Assembly (NCBI RefSeq): GCF_024679245.1
Contig: NC_090185.1
Span: 24,653,926 to 24,717,925, forward strand
Source of the DNA: Pseudorasbora parva
Taxonomy: Eukaryota; Chordata; Actinopteri; Cypriniformes; Gobionidae
Direction of reading: 5' to 3'
Length of the DNA stretch: 64,000 nucleotides
Positions 12,295 through 64,000 of this stretch are shown here, in pieces; positions within the stretch are counted from its first letter, which is position 1; each line of letters opens with the position of its first letter. Position numbers and translations under genes: made by a program. The notes beneath the pieces are model-generated. The model was not told where the DNA came from, searched no databases, and saw nothing but the letters and a program-made list of their open reading frames with translations.

Positions 12295-15200
12295 ATTACG
12301 CGAATTGAGACGCAGCAACAGTTTTCCCATTTTTAGTTGAAAACGGCATTGTGTAAACACCCCCTGAGGGTAGGTTTACATGCCAAGGGTGTACTAAAAA
12401 TAAAAAAGTTTATGAAAAGTACAGACGACAAGTCCATATGATCCCTGTTCACACAGATGGGCAAAATCAATAAAAAACACTGTACTATTCATCCAAGGCC
12501 AGTAGATGGCGACGTCACTTTGTAAAGAGACACTACACGCCTATAGACTGAACACGTAATACGCACGACCGTTTTCACGAATTCCCATTTTCGGAGTTTA
12601 CACAGAGACGTTAGCGGTATATCGTTTTCAAAAACGTGCACTTTGAAACCCGTTCTCAAAAGGACATTTTCCGGCCCCCAAAACGCAGTCGTGTAAATGA
12701 ACGGCAAAAACGCAGAAAGTTTTCTGTTTAAATGTTTTACACATAAAACATTTGCCAAGGAAGCGTCTCATTTTCATTTTGTGATGTACTAAAATAGCAA
12801 ACTGAAAGAAAAACAGAAAAGAAACTAGTTAAAACTTTAAATGCAAACCTAAAATCTAAAAATGAAAACCAACACAAAAGAGGACACTGAACCTATGATA
12901 ATGCTGCACTGCAAGAACAACAAGAAGTGTAAGAAGAGAGCTGCTCGTGGTCTTTGGTTGTGGAGGCGGAAGCGCTTCAGGAAAGGTTCTTTAGCCCGGT
13001 GTGTCTGTCGACAGGCAGGTCTGAGCGAGGTGCTGCCACATTAAACAGTCCCCCACCAGGCTGCTTTGTTCCAGACCGCTGCTTTACTCTGGGGCGCAGC
13101 TTTCCCACAGCGCAAGTCCATCACTGCCAGAGAATACTGATGCAGCCCGTCTGTCTCAGTGCACACGCACACACACACCCAGAAACATGTGTGCAACATA
13201 CAAAGCCTCTAAGCCACAAGCAACTGGCAAAAAACCTGCGCTAGTAAAAATAATCCTGCGATGCAATTATCCCAGCACGCGTCCTTCACACCAAAGGCCA
13301 GGAGGAACACAAACAGTCAGACAAGCTAATTAAGCCATCCGTGCCTCGTCCTTTCACCACTGTACAGGCCCAGCCTATTCACGCCGGATGCCGTATTGTC
13401 AACGGCTCTTTTGAAACGGCCTGAATTTTTCATTTAATGCTCAAAATCAGGGAAATAAAGGAATCAGTGACATCCATGTGGAATCTTTTCCCTTGTCCTC
13501 TCCACATACACCTTTTCAGTCCAGAAAGGTGTTCAGAGGCCTATTTGCGATGCTAATGAGCACATTTGCCATCAACGACCAAGACATCTGCTCAGGAGTG
13601 TGTGCGTTACAATTTCAACCTGCAGAAATGAACACTGAATTTCTTGGCGCCTATTTACCAGCTATTTAACACAACTAATAATCTTTGATTAATTAAGTAA
13701 GGCTTGTTGAGGCAAGAATTACCTATTTATTAATATTTTCGTAATATATATTACACGTCATTTTTATGATTTTTTAAAATATTTTATATAATAATCTACA
13801 ATTATTTTAATTTATTTGACACTACTTAATTGATCAAAGATTATTAGTCAGACTTGCAAAGGCAAGAATTACAAGTGCTACATGTTTATTTATATTTTCT
13901 TTATTAAAAAGTATATTTATATGTTTTTATATATTAGCAGTGCTTGTTAAGGCAATATAGTATTGACAATTACCTCACAATATACAGATTGCAATACATG
14001 AGATAATTGCGATATGATTGAATTATTATATTTCTATTGTTGAAGTTTATTCATTTTGATTTTAGACGACCTGCTTTCCCATTAATTGAACTTAGAAATT
14101 ATTTGTATAATGGCGATTCAAAGTTGTATTTGCCGATAAAAATTATTCAATATTATGAGGGAAAAGCCCAAATGTAAAATTGGTATTTTTAAAAAAAAAA
14201 AAATACAACTGAAAAAAATGTATTTGTCAGAATTCTTTTCTTTTTTTTAATAAATCATACTTTTTTTTCTTGTTCTTTCCTTTTTATGATAGTACAGTAG
14301 AATGAAAAAAAAAGACTAAATTGGCAAGCGACGCGAGCTAGATTTAAACTTTAACCGCTAAACAAGCAAATAAAAGCCCTACTCGGAAAGTAATTGTTTC
14401 TCGTGGGATCGTAACGTATTTTCATCACTGACAGGGGCTAGTCTGTTAAGTTATTGCCATCCGAATCCAGAATGTCAGTGTTTTTCTCCCACCACCCGCG
14501 TAAAAATCCCCGGACAATGACCTTCTGTTTTTTGACAAGCAACAAGGTCGTGTGGTGATTGAATTGCCGCCCGAATGCACATCTCTGAGTTTTCAAGAAA
14601 AGATCGCTTCAAAATAACTGTTTGTATCCTTTTTGACCCCTGTGGAGCACCGTATCGTGCGCTTCACTGTTATTTGGATGCATGTAAAAGATCTAGATTT
14701 ACCTACACTTTTATTCCTGAAAAGCTGGAAAGAATTTATAAGAATAATCTTTCATCACCGCTCAAAAGAGAAAGAGAAGAAAAACATGCAAACATTTGAA
14801 ATGAGCCATTGTTACAGCAGTAATTAACGTTATATAGGTTCAATTTGCAATGACATCTTCCTATTTTTAAACAGGAGATAAATAATTAAATTATTTATTA
14901 ATTTTCTATTATTAAATTAAATACGATTTTATTGTTATTATTACAAGCATATTACATTTTTACAGCTGACAATCATTTGTGAGTAGTGTTCCCAGGATCA
15001 CAAAACTCGCTCCGCCACCGTGAATAAATCATCTGAATGCATGAGTTATAGTTATCAGCGAGGTGGCATGCAAATTTATTTTTACGGACGTCCACATGAG
15101 AAACAATTACCGTCGGAACAGGGGCAAAGTCATTTTTAAATCTTAGCGTGGCACAAAAAAAAGTAGTTGCAGAACGCAATAAATTTGTCGTTAGGCATGC

Positions 15201-17061
15201 ATAAGCATGCAGGGAATAAATGCCAAATGTGTGTGTGTGTGTGTGTGTAAGAAGTAGAGTTTATTTAATGAGCAAGATGTGGGACAACAGGGATTATCCA
15301 CCGCGTTGAGGGATCTGGGGAGGGAAAGACTGAGATCTGTCCTGCTCACTCAAGCAGACTTAATAAATCTGCCCCGAGCGCCCCACCCAAAGCATCAGCA
15401 GGGCAACACACACACGGGTGCGTGTACATTTCTGTGCCAACTCTTCTCTTTCAAGCCATTACTGCAACAATGGCTTTCAGAAATGACTCCTTGAAAAGCC
15501 ACAATCAATGGCGCACTCCAATTCACAAATCCCCACCATTATGACATCACTCGTCTGGATCTCGATTCAACAAACAAAATGGAGGACAAAACGCTATTAA
15601 GTGTTATCAGGCACAGAAAATTTGAGATGCGTTTGCAGGTACTTGCTAGAGTAATGTTCATACAATGCTAACTAAACATTTCCGGTATTTTGAAGCACAC
15701 ACAGCGGGATGCATTTCCAATATGTAGGGTTTAAATCCAAAAGCCATGCTTTTTACTTGGTGTATTGGTCTTAATACTCCAATTAAGGAGCGAAAATTGT
15801 GTCACGGGGATACAAGCATCATTAGATGACCTCGGAAAAAACAGTCGCAGAGGGCTTGCTCGATTAAAAAGGCTGTGTGTACGACTACACCGGGGTGAAT
15901 GATTGAAGTCATGAACTGTTCAGGCTGGTCAGAGTAAACACCTTCGGTGTCAAGTCTGGTGAGAAGTCGTTGCTATGGAGTCACAGCACCGTGGCAACAA
16001 AGTAGTGCCGACTACAACTGGGCCCACATTTTCACATGCTCCCCATCGGCCCTTCATTAACGAGCTGTAAAGGAGCAGTTCAGTTCACTATCTCAGCTCA
16101 AACACCTGAAAATTATATATACAATAAATATATTATATATAATATATAATAAATATATTATACACAAAACAGTTCTTCCTGGTTCTCGAATCTGATTGGC
16201 TGAGAGCCTTTTCCAGTGTTTAGATATCCTCCCAGTATCAGCACTGCTACCGTTTCGCCGTTTGCGGCGACTGTCATGGCTTTCGAGTAAATCCTTCATA
16301 TTTTTAATATGAGCCATTCATCCGACAATGAGCCCAATGCAAAGAGGTCCGGATGTCATCAAAATTGACCCTTTACTTTCTTAATGGGTCAATGACAAAG
16401 AGTATCCATGATAAAAAATAAAAAAAACAATCCCATTTAAATCAAGTGCAAATGTCTTGTAACCTTCATATTCATATCGGTTTCGTATAATTTTGAAAAA
16501 TATTTTCATGGATAATTTAATGAAATTTCGTGGTGTAACCAAGAAAAATATCAGAGAAGTTATTATTATAGGACAAACGTTTATTTTACAAATTTCTAAT
16601 TCATAAAAATACTTGTTTTTTGGAGAGTTGTGCCACATGATTTTTATAACTAAACTTAACCTTGCCAATAAAATGTTAAATTATGCAAATATTATGTGAC
16701 ACTGTGTAAGATAAAAGGCTTAAACAATCCAATTTTATATATATATAAAATCTTGTTAATGGGGCTTTTTCTATTTTTGAAATCATCCTTTATTGTCTTC
16801 ATGGTAAAAAAAAAAATGAAAAATTAAACATGCTCATCACAAAAGAGATTTCAAGCCACACTGTCACTATGTACACTGAAAAAGTTGCTTCCTAACATTT
16901 AAGTACAATCAACTTGAATGTTTAAGTCATTTCAACTTAAATTAGGCTACTACAAAATCTAAACAGATTTTGTTTAAATCAAGTTGAATTTTGTAGAAAT
17001 TGCTTTGTAGAAACTTATTTTTTATAAGTTAAAGCAATGTAAAAACATATGGTGTCATAAA
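12295..17061. other. Intergenic DNA, no gene recognised
   Basis: Non-coding sequence. It includes a diverged repeat at about 12510-12660 shared with 9194-9340, a short TG microsatellite near 15227-15249, an AT-rich palindromic stretch at 16117-16163 (TATATTATATATAATATATA core), and AT-rich filler at 13680-14300. Several 60-95-codon frames exist but none has domain signatures or splice context I can defend. Confidence 0.5.
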
Positions 17062-17069
17062 TTATTGAT

Positions 17070-18106
17070 TAGGGGTGTAATAAAATATTGATACATGTGA
17101 ATATCGCAATATTTTGTTTGGAGATACTGTATTGATTCTCAAAAACACTATATCGATATTTATATATTTATTTATTTACATCCAAAATTCGTGGCTTTGT
17201 GTTCGAATTAAACCACACTGACTGTATACAACCCAACCGCTAGATGACAGTGTTATCTCAGAACGTAACTGACGCAGAGCCAGAGAAGCGCAAGGTGAAT
17301 GTGTGTGTGTGCATTAGCATTAGCAAACCTCACAAGACGATATCATAGAATGATTCCGCTCCCGCGGTTAACACAGCTGAAGTGTGGACTCACTTTGGCT
17401 TGAGCTACAAAGAAGCCACTAAGGAAATCAACAAGAGTCATTTCGTTTGCAAAATAGGCCAAGTTAAAATCCAGTACTCAGGAAACATTGAATCGGAGAG
17501 CTCGCTTAACATCCGGACGTCATCCGCGTTGCGGAGAACCGTTTCGATAGAATACATACAGCACATTTTCCTCTTAGTGACAAAATAAACACACCAAAAC
17601 TGACAGCGGTGGCAGCAGAACGAAAGCATCTGATCATAGCGATGTGAATATGGATGCACCAGCTCTGCAGTCCAGTAGCCTACTTGAAATGGGACTTTAT
17701 ACGATAGACTGCATTAAAGAAAACAGCTTTACAGTATTAAATATAAAACAGAGTCATTTAGTCATGGAATGAATGAACTATGCACTTTCTGTTGCTAAAT
17801 AGTTTAGAAATGAAAAACTGCAATACTGTGAACCTTTAAAACATGTACAATAAAGAATCCTGCAGTCACTTTACTATTTCCCTTTACTTAGATAGCACAA
17901 AATAGTGATATAAATGATGCTGTATTAATTCAATAAAACAGTTACTTGTCATGTTTTATGCATATGGTTGTGTTCTTTACTCTTATAAAAAAATATTTTT
18001 TTATTCATTGTTTTTTTTCCCTTACAATATCGCAATATATCGTAACGTAACCCCTGTATCATGATACGTATCGTATCGCCAGATTCTTGGCAATACACAG
18101 CCCTTA
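17070..18106. mobile_element. Non-autonomous hAT, family member 2 (inverted relative to 10236-11191)
   Basis: Left end TAGGGGTGTAATAAAATATTG; right end ...CACAGCCCTTA. The flanks are TTATTGAT (17062-17069) and TTATTAAT (18107-18114), matching at 7 of 8 positions. It shares internal sequence (GACAGCGGTGGCAGCAGAACG and GATGCACCAGCTCTGCAG) with the inverse strand of 10236-11191. Confidence 0.83.
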
Positions 18107-18215
18107 TTATTAATCATATTTTTTACAGTATAATAAATGAATATGGAAAAATAAAAATGAACGTCACATCATTGACCCATATGTTAGGCAAGTTGATCTG
18201 TAGAAGAAAAAAACT

Positions 18216-18490
18216 ATAGACCTCTCACAAAAACCGGAAATAAAATTTGGTCCTTCATCCCGCCAAATTGCATGAAACCTTTTCCGCCGAACTTCACCAT
18301 CAACAGGGAAGGAATGAAACCACATATATGGCTGCTTTTGGGAGTAATTAGAACAGCCTGGTACGCTACAATAACTTTTGCTCGTCGCTTGCGCCATTTG
18401 TCTAGCTTTTGAAAGTGCGGGGCGGAAGTACGTTACCACCACTAACACGTATTTCTGGTCTCAAACGTGGAAGTTGTGATAAAGGTCTAT
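18216..18490 (-). mobile_element. Short inverted-repeat element consisting mostly of a THAP-domain remnant
   Basis: It begins ATAGACCTCTCACAA and ends TTGTGATAAAGGTCTAT, an imperfect terminal inverted repeat about 275 bp apart. Nearly the whole interior is a minus-strand THAP-domain fragment. I could not see a clear target duplication, so exact ends and superfamily are uncertain; P-element-like or Kolobok-like origins are both possible because both use THAP domains. Confidence 0.6.
18229..18397 (-). pseudogene. THAP zinc-finger domain fragment
   Basis: From an ATG at 18395-18397 the minus strand reads MAQATSKSYCSVPGCSNYSQ, then WFHSFPVDGEVRRKRFHAIW and RDEGPNF. This matches the N-terminal half of a C2CH THAP finger: the first Cys-x4-Cys pair, the FHxFP motif, basic residues and the conserved tryptophan. 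The second half (the CSxHF pair and AVPTI-like motif) is missing, because the sequence runs into the element terminus. A first exon of a THAP transposase trimmed by internal deletion would look like this. Confidence 0.75.
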
Positions 18491-20057
18491 TCTGACTTTA
18501 ATCAAAATGGAACAAACTGCTCCGCCACTGAAACGAGGTTCCTTTGCGCATGACATCAAGTCCACTTTACACTAGCCAATCAAGTGTCACCTTCCATTTC
18601 TGCTCAGATTCACTTGAAAATACAGCATCATTGACGTAAAACAGGTTGTTTTAAGTGACGATCAAATGTGACAAGATAATATTTGTAAAGCAAACCAAAT
18701 CATGCTGCTCATTGCCATCTAGCTCCTTACGATTTCCAGTCGTACGGCTTTAATCAAGAGTGCCTAATCAAAATATCTGTCATATTAGCTCATTAATCAG
18801 TAACAGCCTCCAGGAAACTTCGCATGTGATGAGGTATCACAGACAGTAGGCATATTGCAAATAGTCTAAATCCACTTTTAAATCCCTTACCTGTGTTAGT
18901 CAGGCTGATTAGGAAGTGACTCGTTATGTGTAAGCGTAACTTAATCCATAAATGAGTTCATAAGCAGGGGTAGAGACTCTCTACTTTGGCTAAAAGATCA
19001 AGAGGTGCTGCGCAACCACACACCTCTGGTTTGCTGCAGGGGAAAACATCTTGCACAATGCAAATGCATGTCATTACAGATTTACACCTTCGGTTTCTGG
19101 CAAAACTCTTGGAAAAAAAAAGTGTTAGTTAACAGATGGATTTTGGCACTACTCCATTTCAGCCACTGGCAAAATGATGGGAGTTCATCAGAAAAGACTA
19201 ATACAACCTGAAAAATGTCAACATAAACGTCTGAAATCTCATAATTTCATATATTGCTGCAAAGTAAACGGATATAAAGGGTTGTGCACCACATTTAGGA
19301 GGTTTGAGACTAAAGTTGAATATATTAATTCACAATTCACCAACTGTTAAATGTCACAGGCACTCCAAGCACACAACATCTACATTGTTCCTATTTGAAA
19401 ACACAGATATGCGCTGCCAAATCACGCATTAGTGGATTTTAAGGCAGAAACGTGTGGGTTGAAAATATAAAAGGTTATAAGACGATATTATAAAACATAT
19501 GTTAAATATTTAACCTTTGCGATAAGTTTCAGCAAACACACACTTGCACGGACGCCTCTCCTGCCAATGCTAAGCTCAAGCCAGCTAACAACATCAACAC
19601 AGCGCCAGAAAACAGCTCGATTTACACTCACCGAGTGCCTGGATTGTGGAAACATCATGTCAGTTTTGGTCTTCGGGGTCTTGCCTTCTCCTCCTTAAAG
19701 AACAGGAAAGCAGTTTGCTCAATAGACGTCTATATTTGTGTGTGTTTTCTTTGTTTCGTCGCTAGCTCCTGTGCCAGCTACAGGCAGCTCGCGCTGCTGC
19801 TATGGCAATAAAGCAGCCTGATGTGTGCCGCACTGAGCGCGCTCTTTAACACGCATTCGGCATGGAAAAATGATCCGTAGATGATTTGCTGGAATCTGCT
19901 GGATTGGTATGGTATCTTTCCTGTCCTTTTCCACGTTGGGAATGAGCTCAGACAAGGGCTGGTGTGTCTATCTCCTCCCTGGTTGGAGGAAATCGAGTGG
20001 CTGTGCAAGAGATGAAGTGGAGTTTGGGAGCTGATGGCTGCTGCTGTTTTTGTTGTT
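18491..20057. other. Intergenic DNA, no gene recognised
   Basis: Moderately complex non-coding sequence downstream of gna11. No recognisable domain or transposon end pair was seen. Confidence 0.45.
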
Positions 20058-20629
<572 letters not shown>

Positions 20630-20630
<1 letters not shown>

Positions 20631-21445
20631 CACACACACACACATATACGTGTGCTATTACATAAGATAATTATACAATTAATATATAGCTATAAAATCA
20701 GTTCATATAAATATAAAATTTATATATATTTTTTAAATTTTATTTCATATTCTGAATTTATTTTATTTCCATATATTTAATTAATTTTATTATATAAACA
20801 TTTTAATTTTATATTAACATAACATAAACATTTTAATATCGAACAATGAAACTGAACCACCACATAGCTCAAATACTTAAAGAAAAACCATTACATTTTA
20901 TTTTATCTACAATTATATAATATATAACAAAATATAGCTATATTTCTATCGAAATTTCATTTTAAATACTTATTTACATAATGTTTTTATGTAAATGAAG
21001 TGTATATTTTTCAAAAAAATGTGCATATACTGTGTGTGTACTTAAAATCAGCATCAATGCAACTACGAAGTTCAGATCATTCTACTTTATGACAAACATT
21101 AGATTAAAAATATTTCCTTCAGTTTCCCATGTTCAAATAAAAACTCAATTCAACAACCACATGTAAGTCATCCAATAAATAAGCATAAATGTGACTTAAA
21201 TGACATCTCAGCAGCTGAAGTTATATTATAATACGAGATCCCAGTTGAACAGTGTATGAATCATTTAATCATTCTTTTAATTCTTCATGAGAAGGGAGGG
21301 TAATCCCAAACTCAAATATGGTGGAAGCTAAGATTATCGTTATAACTACAAAGAAAGACTCTTAATGTAGTTCATATTTCACCAGGAAGACCATCTACCT
21401 TGTTCATCTTTCATAATAAATGAAAAACAAAACCTCAACACAGAC
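20630..21445. other. AT-rich intergenic spacer
   Basis: Very AT-rich sequence with a short CA run near 20632-20645, between the microsatellites and the presumed gna11 3' end. Nothing coding seen. Confidence 0.5.
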
Positions 21446-24400
21446 CCAAATGTATAGGAACAAATTTTATTCCAATTTAAAATGGATATTTTTTTCTTTA
21501 AAGGAGAAGGCTATGAAAGTCATTTTCATGTATGAATGAGGTTCAGGCAACAGTGGTTGAAATGAAACATACAAAAAGAGAAATATGTCTAAAATACTGT
21601 AAATGAACAATAATTAAGCCCCTTGTCAGCAGGGTTTTGCGTTAATACGGTTTCTCCTTTACCCGACCCTCTCCACCGAAAACAAACACATGCAATTAAA
21701 ACGTCATTTCTTTTTAAAAACAGCAGTTTGTCATCTTTAATCTTAAATACAGAATAAAATTGTCCTTTTCCTGTTGCGCATTTACCATAATCACATACTT
21801 AATGTTTATTTGTTTTTAAAAACCGGACCATAAAATACACAAGTCCTTTTTAAATGATTTCCACAACATTGGCACTTGTAAAGAGTCTGGCTCTACAAAT
21901 CAAAGGGATTGGCACACTCAATATAGTACATCATTTACATTTGGTATGCTTAAAAAAAGAAAAAAAAAGAACAAAAAAAAAAAGGAAATGAAAAAGAGCA
22001 ACCAACTGAACAAGAAATACATTACAAAGTAATACAATACTTTGATTTTATACACCACTACACAAGTTTATTTTTACCGGTTTTATCAAAAAGAAATGTA
22101 TTATATTAAAGTGTCCTACATACAAGTGTTCAGGTAATGCATCGACGTCAGAAAAAAATAAAATAAAGATAGCTTCATATTGTACGCGTATCCATCACAT
22201 TAGTGTGGACCTCAAGCGAAAGCGTCATTTCTATTCATTAGTGTCTGCATCTTTCAGAGTACCAGGAACAAGTTTGGAGGAACAGATACATCACGAGTGG
22301 AGTTAGTTTCATTACTGCAGAGTAGGTTCAGTGCATTAACCCAGGGAGGAAAAAAACTTAAACACCAGTTGAGTAGCACATCAAAGCTAGTTTTACCATC
22401 TGCAGAACGTATGATGTTTTGGTACTTTTGTACTGAATGGGTATGACATTAATGGCTGTAGTGTTTTAATTGGATAAAGAAAGAAAGGTGTTTCTTAGAT
22501 TAGGCCTAGCCCTTTAAAATGAAAGCTGTATGTACAAGCCTCAAACGTTCATATGTTCAAAAATGCCGTCATAATTTGCAGGTCCACTATTTGTACAACA
22601 ACGAAACCGTTCGAAATTGGCATATGACGACTGACAGTACCATCCCACCCAAGTAAACATATAGTTTAAAATGAATCAAGCCCCGCCCAGAAGCATGACG
22701 GTATGCAAATTCTGGATGTTTGAAAAGCGAAAAATACAACGGCAAAACAATGAAACAAAACCAAAACATCAAAATGAAACTAAAAGCAAAACAACAAAAC
22801 AAAACAAAAACATCAAAATGAAACAAAGCAAAACAAAACTAAACCAAACAAACAAAATGAAAAAGAAACTAAACTAAACAAAAGCTTAACTGGCCTGGCA
22901 CAGGAAGATTGTTTAGTTAAACAAAAATGTTTTTCGCAATTTGGCAAACAATTCGTAAAATGCACCAAAAGGTCCAAATGTATAAGAAGGCTTGTAGGAT
23001 TAAACGCAAACAAAACTGCAAATATACAGCTGCGGTTGGGTGGGGGGGTGGATGCGTATAAATAACACCTTCAAAAGCCTTGTGCACTGACCGACACTTC
23101 CAAACTATAGAATTCAAATAGAGAAACCTCCTAAAATACATTCAATTACAGGTTTAAAACAAAACAAAAAAATAATTGCGCCAATGTGACTGTCGTGATT
23201 CAAATATTTCCCTAAATCATAACATGAGATTTCGTTATTTTCGCAAATTCCAATGATTCAAGTCCTTTCAAGCTATTTTGCTTCAATAATACAAAGCCAA
23301 TAAGACTGTATGAGTGCTAACGTGCGATAAACGAGTAAACGGGACTCAAAAGCGATACCGTCATGGCCCTCAAAACCAAACATGGCAAATAGAAATGTGC
23401 GCCACCGCCGCCGCGTAAAATGGTTAATACTTCATCCGTCAACTTACAGAATCAAAACAGCCCATTCAAAGTCGCTTAAAGAAAATAGCGCAAGTCGCTT
23501 GTCCTTGTATTTTTTCCGAAGATCACAAGGGCCTCACAAAATATGCTCCCTGGATGCACTGCAAGTTGAACCTACGGAAAATGGCAACTCCTGTGGCGTC
23601 ACCCGCGCGGTCCCTGATTCAGATACCCACTTCGGCGTACCTATTGCTCCATAGTCTTCATAGAGTCGGTTCATTCTCCGCTCACAATTAGCCCTTGTAA
23701 TGAAAAGTATGAAAACTCACCTGAATTACATCATCAAGATCCCCAAAAAAAGCCAGCTAGCTATGGAATCCAAAAAGCTAATCAAGTGAGAACTAAGATA
23801 TGATACTACGAAACCAAGAGCGAACCCTCTCGAAATAAGAAAGGAAAAAACCCCAAACAAACAACGCAAGCAGAGACCAGTTAAGAATTCAACCACTGAT
23901 AAAATTCTCAATTTCCTATTTGCATAAAGCGACGTTGATGAAATGGAAATTCAACTTCCCATTTTCAAGCGATTCAAATATTAGGGAAAAAAAAACAAAC
24001 AAAAAGAACAGAACGGTGACAATCAAATTTACGAAATACCAAAAAGAAAAGCTCACTTGCCAATGGATTTTTTTTACAGCAGTAGAGACTCAATCCCGCT
24101 TTCGTTTGTAGTGCGCTCATGCGGAAAAAGTGAGTCCTGTTACATATCTGGTCCATAAATTACATAAATTAAAAAAAACGTATCGATTTCACCCTATATA
24201 GCACTTTTGTGTTGTACTGCGTTGAGTGTTTACGAACATTTCAATCACTGGATATTCATATTTTCAATGTTATACTGAGTAAAAACGAATATGAATCAGC
24301 TGCGAAAGGCGTTTATTTGATTCCTTCAGTCAAACCATAGTTCCAAAACTGATTTGTGTCGAAGCATGTAAACAAATCACAATCTTTGAATACTAGCTGG

Positions 24401-25163
24401 ATCCATTTAATTATACTGATTAAACACCCAATACTGCCTACTATTGGACTGGAGGAAACAGTTCGGCGCCTAAATGATAAATTTAGCGGATACAGATGCA
24501 GACTGGGTTTTCGTTGGAAAATTTCAGGACAATTCGATCGAGAAAAAAAGAAAAATAATTATCTTCACACTTAAAATCTGCGGTGGCTCTCATTTCATCT
24601 TCCTCGCATTTCGGAAAAAGTCTTTCTCCAAGTACTCAAGTAGTGATGGGAAATCTCTAAACATCACTCCTAAAATAGTATTTAATCAAATCATCCAATC
24701 ACCTTCACCTCTAGTGTTATAGCACGTGATTGCACAACTAACACCTGGTTAAATTCAGTGACGCGAGGTGAAGTCTTTCAAGAATGCCGCCCACTCTTCA
24801 TTACGGGACACGTGCGCCTCCGCCGAGTGTTTCCGTTAAGTTCGTACCTCAGTTTCATTCAGGTAGAGCCCACTTACAGCCCATCTACAGAGCAAACGGA
24901 TGCTCTTTGTCATTAGGCACCGGTTTAGCGGCCCAGCCCTCGTGTTTGAGGAAGAGTGGATGGTAAAGCTATCAACTGGAGGGGGTCGACACTCAGGAAG
25001 AGAGGAAATAACAGGCAAAGAAAATAACATGAAGATCCAGTGCCTAATGGGAGTGAAGGTGTGTCCGCACGGTTCCCGTGCATGTGTGTTTCTGCGTGTG
25101 AGGTGTGTAGTGCTTTCGGCCGAATGTGGGCTGCAGGTGTCTCGCTCTCTTTCGGTCTCTCTC
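21446..25163 (-). other. gna11: Probable long 3' untranslated region of gna11
   Basis: About 3.7 kb downstream of the gna11 stop lacks recognisable transposon ends and splice-bounded exons, unlike both neighbouring regions. It ends near an AATAAA hexamer (minus strand, 21466-21471). Long 3' UTRs are usual for vertebrate Gq-class alpha genes. It contains a U-rich, GU-interspersed block in the transcript (plus-strand A-rich 22730-22880). Earlier AATAAA-like hexamers on the minus strand could give shorter forms. The extent is inferred. Confidence 0.55.
21466..21471 (-). promoter_or_regulatory. gna11: Candidate polyadenylation signal AATAAA for gna11
   Basis: TTTATT on the plus strand reads AATAAA in the gna11 direction. 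It is the last canonical hexamer before sequence turns into AT microsatellites. Cleavage would be expected 10-30 nt further, near 21440-21455. Confidence 0.45.

Positions 25164-64000
<38,837 letters not shown>

Noticed and set aside
23382..23654. 90-codon frame opposite the gna11 3' UTR
   Set aside because: No domain, no conserved pattern visible, and antisense to the probable UTR.

Overview
The window is vertebrate, almost certainly teleost and most likely from a cyprinid (carp/zebrafish relative). It has one multi-exon vertebrate gene with canonical GT-AG introns, and its non-coding DNA is packed with cut-and-paste DNA transposons: hAT, Tc1, PIF/Harbinger-like and TTAA-target Kolobok-like elements. 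There are also AT and GA microsatellites. I see no prokaryotic features, CRISPR array, rRNA or intact tRNA.

The only complete host gene runs on the minus strand from 63841 (ATG) to 25164 (stop). It encodes a Gq-class heterotrimeric G-protein alpha subunit, best called gna11. All coding exons can be placed to the base: 136, 185, 155, 129, 130, 154 and 191 nt, totalling 1080 nt and 359 codons plus stop, exactly the vertebrate GNAQ/GNA11 length and exon phases. The most important observation is that exon 4 occurs twice: 32361-32489 (4A) and 31841-31969 (4B). Both are 129 nt with intact splice sites and identical phase. They encode two versions of residues 159-202 (linker 2, switch I, strand beta-2) that differ at 10 of 43 residues, and 22 of 33 shared codons differ synonymously. 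This is the signature of an old tandem exon duplication kept by selection and probably spliced mutually exclusively. 4A resembles the mammalian GNA11 exon and 4B the mammalian GNAQ exon.

Layout: 1-21.4 kb is intergenic DNA downstream of gna11, a mosaic of transposons, a strand-asymmetric A/C minisatellite and AT microsatellites, with no convincing host gene. About 21.45-25.16 kb is the probable long 3' UTR, ending near an AATAAA at 21466-21471. Exons 7, 6, 5, 4B, 4A, 3 and 2 lie between 25.2 and 36.4 kb. Intron 1 (36370-63705, 27.3 kb) is filled with nested transposons. Exon 1 and 160 bp of upstream sequence close the window.

Transposons were assigned from terminal inverted repeats plus target-site duplications wherever I could match them. 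Highlights are a three-level nest (hAT within Harbinger-like within hAT, 39.9-43.5 kb), a Tc1 element with a DD34E transposase broken only by one late stop codon, itself inside a hAT with a perfect 8-bp duplication, and a Kolobok-like element carrying a THAP-domain exon and a second, convergent P2X7-like exon. At least six different TIR families share a TTAA target and a terminal AGG. A 1-kb fold-back element lies in intron 3, upstream of the duplicated exon.
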